A stretch of DNA of 64,000 nt from a virus, in the IMG/VR virus record IMGVR_UViG_3300035698_013504, positions 124,001 to 188,000 of that record. One strand, given 5' to 3'. Every line of letters begins with the position of its first letter. The first letter of the stretch is position 1. The notes beneath the pieces are model-generated. The model was not told the origin of the DNA. It saw only the letters and a list, made by a program, of their open reading frames with translations, and did no database searches. Shown one piece after another: positions 44,245 to 53,394 of the stretch. Both the position numbers and the translations under genes were made by a program.

Positions 44245-45174
44245 ATGCTACGAGGACCTTGCGGCGTCATGTTTCACCACTTCACCGGGGCAGGTCATAC
44301 TCATGGGCAGGGAGCTATTAGCTCTCGTACCTTCTCTGCATTCCTTGATAATATGGGCGATCGTATCATCGGTGCCACTAAATGGCACGACCTAGCTCTT
44401 AAAGGCGACCTGAACGATCAGGTGTGTCTTACGTTCGATGATGGGCTACAGTCACAGTACGCCATAGCCCGGTACGCCATGGTGGAGCGAAAGCTCACGG
44501 CTTTCTTCTTTATCTACACCGCCCCCATGTCTGGCCGCCCGGAGCGTATGGAGATCTACCGGAAATTTAGGTCGACGCACTTCTATCAGATTCAAGACTT
44601 CTACGATCAGTTCATCACGCGTGTGGCGAAGATCTTCCCGGATATGATGACACGTGAGAGTATGTTAGGGGCGCGTTACTACCTACGCGATTACACTTTC
44701 TACTCTGACGCTGATCGTGTCTTCCGTTATATCAGGGATATTCTCCTTGGTGCCGACAAGTATGTAGAGCTCATGGATACGTGGATTGTCTCTCAGGTAG
44801 GGGATATCGACGCTTACATGCACCACCTTTGGATGGGCGCTGACGAGATCAAGACGTTGTCTAACGAGGGGCATGTGATCGGTATGCACGCGCACACGCA
44901 CCCTACGACGTTCAGTGACTTCCAGCAACACTCCGAGTACTACGCGAACAGGGAGATCCTGCGCTCGGTGACGGGCGTGACTCCTACGGTCGTGTCCTAC
45001 CCTTCAGACCTTTTCAATTACCGCACGCGGGTTACGATGCAGGAGCTGGGGGTTACCCTCGGTTTCCGCGCAAAGCCGCAGCATAGTGGCACTGATCTGT
45101 TTCAGATGCCTAGAGAGGATTGCGCCACAGTATGCACATTACAGTCTTCACCAGCAACCAACCTCGGCACCTAG
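44245..45174 (+). CDS. Polysaccharide deacetylase-like protein
   Basis: 309 aa. VCLTFDDGLQSQ near 73 is the NodB-type motif 1 (TFDDG) and IGMHAHTHPT near 212 is motif 2 (H-x3-H). A large helical insert separates them. Family CE4 enzymes remove N-acetyl groups from sugars with a metal bound by Asp-His-His. With the following formyltransferase it could deacetylate and then re-acylate an amino sugar. Overlaps the formyltransferase by 43 bases. Confidence 0.78.
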   Translation: MLRGPCGVMFHHFTGAGHTHGQGAISSRTFSAFLDNMGDRIIGATKWHDLALKGDLNDQVCLTFDDGLQSQYAIARYAMVERKLTAFFFIYTAPMSGRPERMEIYRKFRSTHFYQIQDFYDQFITRVAKIFPDMMTRESMLGARYYLRDYTFYSDADRVFRYIRDILLGADKYVELMDTWIVSQVGDIDAYMHHLWMGADEIKTLSNEGHVIGMHAHTHPTTFSDFQQHSEYYANREILRSVTGVTPTVVSYPSDLFNYRTRVTMQELGVTLGFRAKPQHSGTDLFQMPREDCATVCTLQSSPATNLGT

Positions 45175-45959
45175 CACTGCTCTACTGCCTGCGAGAACAC
45201 TGCGACAGTATGACGGTAGTGATGGAGTGTAACACTATCTTTCCAGGACGTACTAAGGACTTCTTTCGCAAGTCGGATGCTATGCGGGCGTACTTTCAGC
45301 GCGTGATGATAGCGGAGAAGAGGGTATTCGGTCACTACCCTAAGGTGACACCGGACGACACGGATATTATCCCGCTGCGTATGGGCGATCTTACGCAGAT
45401 ACCTCTTTCGATTTTAGCTCCTATCCTCAGAGGTTCCGACCACTTTGTTGTGTTTGGGTCGTCGTACATCCGAGGGCCCCTATTCAACTTTTTGCCGGAC
45501 CGTACGATCAACATTCACATGGGTATTTCGCCGTATTACCGTGGGAGCTCATGTAATTTCTGGGCTATGTACGATAAGAACCCTCAGTTTGTAGGCGCCA
45601 CAATTCATTACCTTAGTGAGAAGCTAGACGGCGGCAATATCCTTCTCCATGCTATACCGCTGGCGCAACCTGTCGACCCCTTCACGTATGGCATGCTTTC
45701 CGTTAGAGCCGCCATTGAGGGGCTTGTCACTGAGGTCATAGCTCCGGGTATACGGCTTGACGAAGGCGTACCACAAGACAGCCTGCCGGATACGATTCGG
45801 TACAGCGTTAATAAGGACTTCACCGACGCGGTTGCCGACGAGTATCTTGAGCGTGCGGTGTCGCAGGAGGAGATGTTCGAGGCGGTGTGTCACCTACCGG
45901 ATAGGTTTGCTGATGTACCGCCGTACGTTGCAACAGAATGGGAAGAAGGCAAAGATTGA
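45132..45959 (+). CDS. Formyltransferase (GART/ArnA-like)
   Basis: 275 aa from ATG 45132. DRTINIHMGISPYYRGSSC near 125 is the formyltetrahydrofolate-dependent transferase signature (N-I-H-x-S-x-L-P-x-x-x-G, here with GISPYYRG), followed by GATIHYLSEKLDGGNIL. Sugar N-formyltransferases of this type modify amino sugars in surface glycans. The upstream deacetylase supports a sugar substrate rather than methionyl-tRNA. Confidence 0.78.
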   Translation: MHITVFTSNQPRHLALLYCLREHCDSMTVVMECNTIFPGRTKDFFRKSDAMRAYFQRVMIAEKRVFGHYPKVTPDDTDIIPLRMGDLTQIPLSILAPILRGSDHFVVFGSSYIRGPLFNFLPDRTINIHMGISPYYRGSSCNFWAMYDKNPQFVGATIHYLSEKLDGGNILLHAIPLAQPVDPFTYGMLSVRAAIEGLVTEVIAPGIRLDEGVPQDSLPDTIRYSVNKDFTDAVADEYLERAVSQEEMFEAVCHLPDRFADVPPYVATEWEEGKD

Positions 45960-46717
45960 TTACCGCGGTTATCCCAATCAGACAGACGGAGGAGCATAGT
46001 CGGTCATGGGACCGGCTGGAGATAGGTATCAGCTCCCTCAAGAGGTTCGTACCCTCTGTGACGAGTATCTTCGTTGTTGACAGTAACTCTGATGAGCCGT
46101 GGGCTACCGAGCTTGTGGACATCTGTGAGCGTCTTGACGTTCACCTGTGGCGTATTGACGACCTAGATCATTGGAACAAGTGCAAGACGATGAATGCGGC
46201 GATGTATCAAGCTGTGACGCCGTACGTCATGCAGTTCGACGTGGACATGGTCATTACGACAGACGAGGTGGAGAAGGCGATTCAGGCGCAGCTTGAACCC
46301 AATATCTTCCTCACCTTCCTCATCCATAACTTATGCCACCAGTTGACGTGTGACAGGGTTATCGAAGAGGATGCCGATAAGCTCCACGAGTGGATGAAGT
46401 CACACAGCCTACTACGAGCTGGTGGCCGATCTACCGGCGGTATCCAGATCTTTGACCGTACTTGGTTCCTTAAGGTACGTGGTTACGACGAGGAGTACGC
46501 CTTGTGGGGCCGTGAGGACGATGATATGGTGAAGAGGGCTAAGTTGGACGGCCTGACCCATCTGCACGACCGTACGCTCGTGTTTCACATCGGCCACAAG
46601 AACCCCATCAAGACGAAGGATCAGATGAAGGCCAACGAGATCAGGTACAAGACGACAGAGACAGTCGTACGTAACGACGAAGAGTGGGGATCTGTCCCCA
46701 TCCGTAAACTAGTATAG
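45956..46717 (+). CDS. Glycosyltransferase, GT-A fold (GT2/galactosyltransferase type)
   Basis: 253 aa from a TTG overlapping the previous stop (TTGA), with GGGAAGAAGG upstream; an in-frame ATG at 45938 is the alternative. ITAVIPIR start, IFVVDSNSDE, QFDVDMVI as the DxD metal site near 96, and GYDEEYALWGREDDDMVKR near 180, a galactosyltransferase-type acceptor motif. Transfers a sugar from a nucleotide donor. Confidence 0.8.
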   Translation: MITAVIPIRQTEEHSRSWDRLEIGISSLKRFVPSVTSIFVVDSNSDEPWATELVDICERLDVHLWRIDDLDHWNKCKTMNAAMYQAVTPYVMQFDVDMVITTDEVEKAIQAQLEPNIFLTFLIHNLCHQLTCDRVIEEDADKLHEWMKSHSLLRAGGRSTGGIQIFDRTWFLKVRGYDEEYALWGREDDDMVKRAKLDGLTHLHDRTLVFHIGHKNPIKTKDQMKANEIRYKTTETVVRNDEEWGSVPIRKLV

Positions 46718-46742
46718 ACACCTTACGATAAGGAGAAGGACA

Positions 46743-47759
46743 GTGTTGAACCCCCCGATCAACCACAACGAGCGCGTTGTGCACCAGGGTGGCATGTATG
46801 ACGTTTGGAAATCAAGACGGAAGCCCGGGTACGACGAGTACCGTGCCGCGTGGGAGAACAACCCGGCCCAGCAGATCGTGGGTAAGTTCCCAATCCACCT
46901 CGACTGCGAGGTGACGAGCCGGTGTAACCTCGCGTGCCCGTTCTGTATGCGGACGAGTATGTTCCGCGAGGGGCATACCGCTAACTTCTGGCTTGGCGAC
47001 ATGAAGCCGGAGGTCTACTACAAGTGTATTGGTGAGGGAGAGACGAAGGGTCTCAAGTCCGTCAAGTATAACTTCCTCGGCGAGTCCCTTCTCATCGGGT
47101 CTGAGCGTCTCTATGACTACATCCACTACGCTACTGCGCTGGATGGTATCCAGGAGACCCTACTCAACACCAACGCCTGCCTGCTTGACCACGACATGAC
47201 GACGGCGCTGTTGGAGTCTCGTCTGGACAAGCTGATCATCTCGATGGACTCCCCCGACCCCGAGACGTATGAGAGTCTACGAGTTGGCGCCTCGTTCGAT
47301 AACGTGGTGGGTAACGTCCGTCACTTCATCGAGCAGCGTAACCGCGGTAAGTTCTTCGGTACGCTCGTACGTCTGCAGATGACGGTGGTCCCCGAGAACA
47401 AGGACCATGTCGCAGACTTCGTCGAGATGTGGAAGCCGTATGCCGACGAGGTTACAGCGAACGTCGCTTGTGCCGTCATCGAGAACGAGACGAAGGAACA
47501 GTTTATCAACGACCCCAACCGGCTGATGTCTTGCCCGGCGCCGTGGCAGCGCTTGATCGTGTTGGCTGACGGCCGAGTTGTACCGTGCTGTGGTGACCAT
47601 CACCACGTTTACATCCTCGGTGACGCGCTGGCCGACAACTTGTCGGATATCTGGGTCGGACGTAAGATGAAAGAGTTGCGCAAGGCGATCTCAACAGGTA
47701 GTATCGACGAGATGGCTGTCTGTAAGATCTGTAGTGGTAGGAGAATGCGACCAGTATGA
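46743..47759 (+). CDS. Radical SAM/SPASM protein
   Basis: 338 aa from a GTG. CEVTSRCNLACPFCMRTS near 55 holds the C-x3-C-x2-C cluster. YNFLGESLL replaces GGEP, and LNTNACLLD lies in the barrel. A SPASM domain ends the protein (MSCPAPWQRLIVLADGRVVPCC, then CKICSG). Such proteins modify peptides or sugars. The stop overlaps the NeuA-like start (ATGA), tying it to sialic acid synthesis. Confidence 0.85.
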   Translation: MLNPPINHNERVVHQGGMYDVWKSRRKPGYDEYRAAWENNPAQQIVGKFPIHLDCEVTSRCNLACPFCMRTSMFREGHTANFWLGDMKPEVYYKCIGEGETKGLKSVKYNFLGESLLIGSERLYDYIHYATALDGIQETLLNTNACLLDHDMTTALLESRLDKLIISMDSPDPETYESLRVGASFDNVVGNVRHFIEQRNRGKFFGTLVRLQMTVVPENKDHVADFVEMWKPYADEVTANVACAVIENETKEQFINDPNRLMSCPAPWQRLIVLADGRVVPCCGDHHHVYILGDALADNLSDIWVGRKMKELRKAISTGSIDEMAVCKICSGRRMRPV

Positions 47760-49198
47760 TTAAGACCTTGGCTGTAATCCCAGCGCGGGGAGGCTCCCAG
47801 AGAGTCCCCCGCAAGAACCTACGGATGCTTGGAGGTGTACCTCTAATCATGCACACGATTGAGTGTGCGAAGAGTGTGGACGGCATCGAGGATATCGTTG
47901 TGTCCACGTCCGACCCTGAGATCGCCAGTGTCGCTAAGGCGGCCGGTGTGCTCGCGGTTACACGTCCCGTAGAGCTTAGGGGCCCTGACGTATGGGCCTT
48001 TGCTGTCACAAAGGATGCAGTCAGTCAGACTGAGACGTTGACGGGTAAGACGTACACGCAGGTTGTGCATCTTCAGCCCACTTCCCCGTTCCGTAAGCCG
48101 GAGCTGATCAAAGCGGCACTTAGCTTGGCCGACGAGTTCAGTCCAAACATGGTGACGTCAGTGGCTCCGGTCCCGAAGTATCACCATCCCGCCATGTTGC
48201 TCTCAGATACGCAGAAGGGTGCGGTCCCGTGGATGAAAAGGTGGAAGCCAATCCCGGACGGTATTGAAGAACGGGTCAAGTGGTACGGCAACTATCCGGG
48301 GTTCTATCCTACGGGTAGTGTAGCTGTCTTGCAGCTTCCGTGGCTCATGACTTGTGATATAGGTCAGTTGACGAACATCTCGTGGCCAATAGGTACGAAG
48401 GCACGCTTTGTCGTTGAGGAAGACGAGATCGCTAATCTCGACATTGACACGGAGTTGGACTTCAGGTTCGCCGAGTTCATTAATGGCCTCGAGAGTGAGA
48501 GGGAGACGTCACACGTCGACCTGCACCCCTACGAGGGCCACCTCGACTACCTGACGGGTAAGCGTGTGGCTGTTGTGGGTAACTCGTCAGCTATGATTGA
48601 CACCGACTACGGTGAGCGTATTGACGGTTACGATGAGGTTGTACGCATGAACATCGCCGCGACCCGGGGATACGAGAAGGACGTTGGTACCAAGATGTCT
48701 ATCTGGGTTACCTGCTTGCCTCGGCGTGAGGCGTGGAAGGCGAACCAGCTCCGAGCGAAGGGTATCCACAGTGTGTGGCTCAGCAACGTAGGCCCATCTA
48801 GGCAGCGCAACGTGCGGCTGCGTCAGTATAAGACGTTCCCGGTCTATTGGTATGATTACGACAAGACTCAGAAGATGCGGGATGAGTTCGGGCAGATTCT
48901 TACGAGCGGCGGTGTCGTTCTACATGCGATCCTTACCCACAGTGCCCCGAGCGAGGTATTCTTGACAGGGTTCACCTTCTTGCGTGAGTTTCATCAGAAG
49001 GGTACTCCTATAGCATATGCCGCCCGCCCAGAGCTTCGCTACGGTGACGGCCGGGGTGAGCATAAGAATATGGCCCGAGAATTGGAGATGGTGCGCGACA
49101 TGATCCGGAATGCCACAGGCACGAAGTTCATTGTTGCAGCGCATACGAACGAGGTACTAAACCTCGAAGGCGAGGATCATGTGGAGGTTCTGAAATGA
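47756..49198 (+). CDS. Fused CMP-sialic acid synthetase and GT29-like sialyltransferase
   Basis: 480 aa. Residues 1-240 are a NeuA-type cytidylyltransferase (VIPARGGSQRVPRKNLRML, QPTSPFRKP). Residues about 262-480 match the GT29 sialyltransferase pattern: motif L KRVAVVGNSSAMIDTDYGE, then IDGYDEVVRMN and VGTKMSIWV, and motif S TSGGVVLHAIL with VFLTGF. HKNMARE near the end may be motif VS. One polypeptide could activate a sialic acid and transfer it. GT29 enzymes are mainly eukaryotic or viral. Confidence 0.82.
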   Translation: MIKTLAVIPARGGSQRVPRKNLRMLGGVPLIMHTIECAKSVDGIEDIVVSTSDPEIASVAKAAGVLAVTRPVELRGPDVWAFAVTKDAVSQTETLTGKTYTQVVHLQPTSPFRKPELIKAALSLADEFSPNMVTSVAPVPKYHHPAMLLSDTQKGAVPWMKRWKPIPDGIEERVKWYGNYPGFYPTGSVAVLQLPWLMTCDIGQLTNISWPIGTKARFVVEEDEIANLDIDTELDFRFAEFINGLESERETSHVDLHPYEGHLDYLTGKRVAVVGNSSAMIDTDYGERIDGYDEVVRMNIAATRGYEKDVGTKMSIWVTCLPRREAWKANQLRAKGIHSVWLSNVGPSRQRNVRLRQYKTFPVYWYDYDKTQKMRDEFGQILTSGGVVLHAILTHSAPSEVFLTGFTFLREFHQKGTPIAYAARPELRYGDGRGEHKNMARELEMVRDMIRNATGTKFIVAAHTNEVLNLEGEDHVEVLK

Positions 49199-50241
49199 AC
49201 CACAAGGAATTCTTAGGCGTATCGACAGAGGCGCGCCCGTTTATCGTAGCTGAGGCCGGGCACAACCATGAGGGCGACATTGATGTTGCCCGCGAGATGA
49301 TCTACAAGGCAAAAGAGGGCGGAGCTGACGCCATCAAGTTTCAGACAATCATACCGGGTCGACTTGTCTCACCCAGCTTCCCGATAACCGCCGCGTACGC
49401 AGCTGAAATGGCAAGGGCTTCCGCATTCTCCCTTCCGTTTGACAACTTCATTGCCTTAAAGGAAGAGGCAGAGAAGGTCGGCATCCTCTTCTTCTCGACG
49501 CCTTTTGATGTGCCGAGTGCAAAGATGTTGGTTAGTCTTGGCATCCCGGCTTTCAAGATAGGTTCGGGGCAGATCGACCTTTGGCCCATGGTAGATATCG
49601 TCGCGAGGGCGTGTAGGCCGGTGATCCTTTCTACTGGCGCGTCAACAATTGCGGATGTACGTACGGCCATTGGACGTATTCGTGCTGGGTGGGGACGTAT
49701 GAATTGGCAAGGGCAGCTCGTGTTGCTTAACTGCACCTCGATGTATCCCACACCGTCCGAGCACGTCCATCTTAGACGTATCCAGGAGCTACATAGGGTT
49801 ACGCGCCTTGTCGGCTTCTCGGACCACACCGAGGGTATACAGGCCTCTGTACTGGCTGCAGTGATGTTTGACACCTTCATGATTGAAAAGCATTTTACGT
49901 TGGACAAGAACTTCTCCGACTTCTGCGACCATAAGATCTCCGCGACGGCCGAGGACCTTAAAGATATGATCCGGCTGATCATGGAAGGTAAGGCGATGAT
50001 TGGGTCGGAGACCCGCCCGGTACTTGACGACGAGAACCAAAGCCTTATCCGCCACTCCGCGTGTGCGGCCAGGGCGCTGCCCGAGGGGCATACCTTGAAC
50101 CGGGATGACATTGTGTGGCTTCGGCCTCAGCATGGCGTTAAGCCCGGTGAAGAGCGGCAGATCTTCGGTAAGAACCTTAAGGTAGCTAAGGAAGACGGGG
50201 AAACCATCAAACTGGATGACGTATGTAGTTCAGTCGAATAA
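49195..50241 (+). CDS. neuB: Sialic acid (nonulosonic acid) synthase
   Basis: 348 aa, ATGA overlap with the NeuA fusion. NeuB barrel: IVAEAGHNHEGDIDVARE, AIKFQT, FFSTPFD, FKIGSGQI, ILSTGAST, VGFSDHTEG and IEKHFTLD. The C-terminal SAF (antifreeze-like) domain is intact (RDDIVWLRP). Condenses phosphoenolpyruvate with an N-acetyl hexosamine. No epimerase (NeuC) is in the window, so the precursor sugar may come from the host or from outside the window. Confidence 0.9.
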   Translation: MNHKEFLGVSTEARPFIVAEAGHNHEGDIDVAREMIYKAKEGGADAIKFQTIIPGRLVSPSFPITAAYAAEMARASAFSLPFDNFIALKEEAEKVGILFFSTPFDVPSAKMLVSLGIPAFKIGSGQIDLWPMVDIVARACRPVILSTGASTIADVRTAIGRIRAGWGRMNWQGQLVLLNCTSMYPTPSEHVHLRRIQELHRVTRLVGFSDHTEGIQASVLAAVMFDTFMIEKHFTLDKNFSDFCDHKISATAEDLKDMIRLIMEGKAMIGSETRPVLDDENQSLIRHSACAARALPEGHTLNRDDIVWLRPQHGVKPGEERQIFGKNLKVAKEDGETIKLDDVCSSVE

Positions 50242-50255
50242 AGGAGACCGATGCA

Positions 50256-51875
50256 ATGCTGGAACCTTATGTACCCACCAAGAGAGATGTGCTCGATGTT
50301 AACAGAGCATGCCAGGCCCGCTGCGATTTTTGTTACTACTTCCATAGCGGCGGCTCTGGGTCTTTCGGACATGACCCGAATTGGGTTATGCCTCTTCAAG
50401 GCGCTATCAACAAGTTGAACCGTATGAAAGAGATCGGGTGCGAGTTTGCCGACTTTACAGGCGGTGAGCCCACTCTCTATAAGGCGATGCCAGCGCTGCT
50501 TGAGCATTGCGCGGCCATCGATCTGACACCTTGTATTATCACCAACGGGTTAGCATCCCATGACAAGTTTGGGTCGTACCTGGAAGCCAACCCGAACACG
50601 CGGTTCCTCTTGTCGCTTCACGGCGCGTCTGGAGTAACCCACGACGCGGCGATGGGCGTTGACGGCGCTTTTGCGACCATGCTTTCACTTATGAGGTTCC
50701 TACTGGACCGTGGTGTGTTCTTTCGTACCAACACGGTGATCACACGCAGGAACTACAAAGAGCTTGAGGATATTGCGAGTATTGCTCGTTGCGCCGGGGC
50801 TCGAATGTCCAACTTCATCTTCTTTCAGCCCTTTCACGGTTGGGATAAGAATCAAAACGACGACGTGCAAGTAGCCCCCGACCTTGTGGGGCCGTACCTT
50901 AGCCGAGCTGTGCATGAGCAGCGCGCCCACAACTACTGGGTACAGATACGGTACTTCCCCTACTGTTGCATCGATGAGGACTGCTGGCAGAACATATGCG
51001 GTCAGACTCAGGTTAGGCTGGACCCCTATGAATGGCTGTATAATCCCCCTTCGATTGATATGGAGTTCTCTCTTCGTAAGTGTCGCGAGAAGGCCCGTGA
51101 CCGTTACGGTAAGGGTAATGATGTCTGTGACGCTTGTCAGATACGCGCTGTCTGTGGCGGCAACTACGAGACACGTACGAACATGTATGGTACGGCCGGG
51201 TTACGGGCTGTGACGGACAGATATACGGAGAACGTCTTTGAGTTCCGCGATGATCTCAAGACGGACATCATCATTCCCTCCTACAAGGCGGCGGCTCTGC
51301 CGGGCATCATAGATGAGGTGGTGCGCACGGCCGTACAGCCCTATCGTATTATCATCCAAGGAGATGAGACACACGCGACCATTAACCGGCAGAGGGGCCT
51401 TGATGCTTCAGACGCCGATTGTGTTATCATGGTAGATGACGACATCCGAGATCTACCGGAAGGGTGGAACCGAGCCTTTGTTGAAATCCTTCGAGCAAAC
51501 CCACAAGTCTGTGCCGTGTCCGCACGGCTGCTTGATCGTGATGGTCGGGCCGCCCCTAATTCAGCCGACAATTTCGATCTGTCCGAATCTCTCGTACGCG
51601 TGCCTCTCATACCTACTGCCCTCTGTGCCTTTAGACGACCTAGCAAGGCTCGCTTTGATCCACGGTATCGTGGAAGCGGGTTCGAAGACTCCGACTTCTT
51701 CTTGCAGCTAGCGGGTGAGTATAACCCCTGTAACGAGATCGCGATTACAAACGATATCCGAGTTATGCACCTACATGAGAAGAAGGAGCAAAGCCGATTT
51801 CATGACCACAATAAATCTCTCTTTGAAGCCAAGTGGGGTCCCATTCGTAAAATCATGCGAGGACAAGATGCCTAA
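50256..51875 (+). CDS. Radical SAM-glycosyltransferase fusion
   Basis: 539 aa. Residues 1-320 are radical SAM: NRACQARCDFCYYFHSGG near 15, FTGGEPTLY near 67, and a C-terminal SPASM-type Cys set (CDACQIRAVCGGNYE). Residues about 345-535 are a GT-A glycosyltransferase: TDIIIPSYKA, IIQGDE, CVIMVDDDIRD (DxD) and YRGSGFEDSDFFLQL. The fusion of these two activities is unusual and suggests one enzyme that modifies and glycosylates the same target. Confidence 0.82.
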   Translation: MLEPYVPTKRDVLDVNRACQARCDFCYYFHSGGSGSFGHDPNWVMPLQGAINKLNRMKEIGCEFADFTGGEPTLYKAMPALLEHCAAIDLTPCIITNGLASHDKFGSYLEANPNTRFLLSLHGASGVTHDAAMGVDGAFATMLSLMRFLLDRGVFFRTNTVITRRNYKELEDIASIARCAGARMSNFIFFQPFHGWDKNQNDDVQVAPDLVGPYLSRAVHEQRAHNYWVQIRYFPYCCIDEDCWQNICGQTQVRLDPYEWLYNPPSIDMEFSLRKCREKARDRYGKGNDVCDACQIRAVCGGNYETRTNMYGTAGLRAVTDRYTENVFEFRDDLKTDIIIPSYKAAALPGIIDEVVRTAVQPYRIIIQGDETHATINRQRGLDASDADCVIMVDDDIRDLPEGWNRAFVEILRANPQVCAVSARLLDRDGRAAPNSADNFDLSESLVRVPLIPTALCAFRRPSKARFDPRYRGSGFEDSDFFLQLAGEYNPCNEIAITNDIRVMHLHEKKEQSRFHDHNKSLFEAKWGPIRKIMRGQDA

Positions 51876-52236
51876 GTACCTCTACCGCAAGATACCGTTT
51901 CATGCATACCAGGTAGACGTAGACACGGATGTTACGAGTTCCCTCGGTGACGACGTCGCTCACCGGGGGGACTGGATTCTCCAGTACAGGGCTACAGGTT
52001 TCATGCTTGTCTTGAACGACGAGGAGTTTCAGGCTCACGTGACCCCCAACCCTAAGTCAGTTGATGATAAGGGGTCCGAGTCCGTACGAGCCGCCATTAC
52101 AGAGGAGTTCAAGAGGGGCGTTGCCGAGCTACGGACTTTTATGGATCCAGTACGCGCCGCAATAACCACGTCACAGGTACCAACCAATGAGAAACATACG
52201 GTCGCAGATATTCCGCGGTCAGCGGTGGCGGGTTGA
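51868..52236 (+). CDS. Small conserved phage protein (GDWI family)
   Basis: 122 aa from ATG 51868 (GAGGAC upstream); the longer frame from 51715 overlaps the previous gene and lacks a site. YLYRKIPFHAYQVDV and HRGDWILQYRATGFML resemble the common phage family also present at 30690. The C-terminal half is a charged helix. Role unknown. Confidence 0.62.
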   Translation: MPKYLYRKIPFHAYQVDVDTDVTSSLGDDVAHRGDWILQYRATGFMLVLNDEEFQAHVTPNPKSVDDKGSESVRAAITEEFKRGVAELRTFMDPVRAAITTSQVPTNEKHTVADIPRSAVAG

Positions 52237-52465
52237 GCACGTAAAGAAGCTTAAAGGTGCTGACGGCGACATAGACGACCCGTCGACAACAGGTAAGGTC
52301 TTGCGCCTGAAAGAGGGCCTGCCACCCGTTAGGGAACTGGAGTGCGCGATTCACGAGGGTCTCCACGGGTGCTTCTGGGACCTCGACGAGGCGGCTATCA
52401 CACAGTCCGCTACGGACCTGGCCAGGTGGCTATGGCGACTTGGCTACAGGAAGATACATCAGTAA
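52187..52465 (+). CDS. Small HExxH-motif protein
   Basis: 92 aa. AIHEGLHGCFWDLDE near residue 54 contains HExxH with a downstream acidic cluster, the hallmark of a minimal zinc metallopeptidase. It is too short for a full protease domain, though similar short HExxH proteins occur in phages. Catalytic activity is uncertain. Confidence 0.55.
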   Translation: MRNIRSQIFRGQRWRVEHVKKLKGADGDIDDPSTTGKVLRLKEGLPPVRELECAIHEGLHGCFWDLDEAAITQSATDLARWLWRLGYRKIHQ

Positions 52466-52488
52466 CGTGCTACAGAAAGGACAACACG

Positions 52489-53319
52489 ATGTCTCACCAG
52501 CTTGAAGAAACAGTTGACTATGAGGACCTCAACCGTGTTGCCATGGTTGTCACGTGTAAGGGTAGACTCACCCACCTGAAGGAAACGATCGAGTCCAAGA
52601 TGGATGTAATGGGCGTCGACCACGTCGTTATCGTGGATTACGATGACCCGAGTGACTCTTTCGGCTGGGCCTGCGAGTTGGATGATCCCCGTATCACGGC
52701 GATTAAGGTGGAGGACCGCGAGTTCTACCACCATGGTAAGGCTCGCAACATTGGGCTTCGAGTAGCCATTGAACGTCTGAAGGCGAACGCCATACTGCTT
52801 ACTGATGCAGATGTACGGTTCCACCCGGCCTTTGTGGATCACTGTACGCGCGTGCTGGTCGGCCACCCCCACGAGATATGCGTGATCGGTAACTGCAAGA
52901 ACAAGTTCAGCGGTGGCGCAGGCACCGTATTCTCCTCCGCGCGCCTTGTAGCTGAGGTCCACGGTAATCAGGAGCTGCTTCAAGAGGCTTGGGGCGCCGA
53001 CGACACAGATCTGAAACGTCGTATGGAGCATCACGCTCACGAGACACGCGGTTACCCCCATCCCTGCCCTGAGTTCAACGGCGAGCTTCTGGACGTGATT
53101 GGACATGGCTCAGGTGATCGTACACGTCACTACGTGGTCAAAGCCATGGGTGAAGGCGAACGCCGTAACACCAAGATTGCCCTTGATTGGCAAAAGGAGC
53201 ACGGCTGGATAGCTAACCCCGACGGGTGGGGCCAAGCGATCGGACACATCCTTCTGCCGGGTCATGATGTGCAGAGATACGACAGCCGCTCGTCCACATT
53301 CCTGACTGAATACGCATAG
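52489..53319 (+). CDS. Glycosyltransferase, GT-A fold
   Basis: 276 aa from ATG 52489 (AGAAAGG upstream). VAMVVTCKGRLTHLKETI start, VDHVVIVDYDDPSD, GKARNIGLR, LLTDADVRFHP as the DxD site near 107, and AWGADDTDLKRRMEHH near 170. Closest in type to the enzyme at 45956. Last gene of the glycan island. Confidence 0.8.
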   Translation: MSHQLEETVDYEDLNRVAMVVTCKGRLTHLKETIESKMDVMGVDHVVIVDYDDPSDSFGWACELDDPRITAIKVEDREFYHHGKARNIGLRVAIERLKANAILLTDADVRFHPAFVDHCTRVLVGHPHEICVIGNCKNKFSGGAGTVFSSARLVAEVHGNQELLQEAWGADDTDLKRRMEHHAHETRGYPHPCPEFNGELLDVIGHGSGDRTRHYVVKAMGEGERRNTKIALDWQKEHGWIANPDGWGQAIGHILLPGHDVQRYDSRSSTFLTEYA

Positions 53320-53394
53320 GGCAAAGCGTTACTATAAGGTGACACCCCGCCTCCTAATATTTTGCGTTGGTTTCTTTTGTGGAGAGGATTCACC

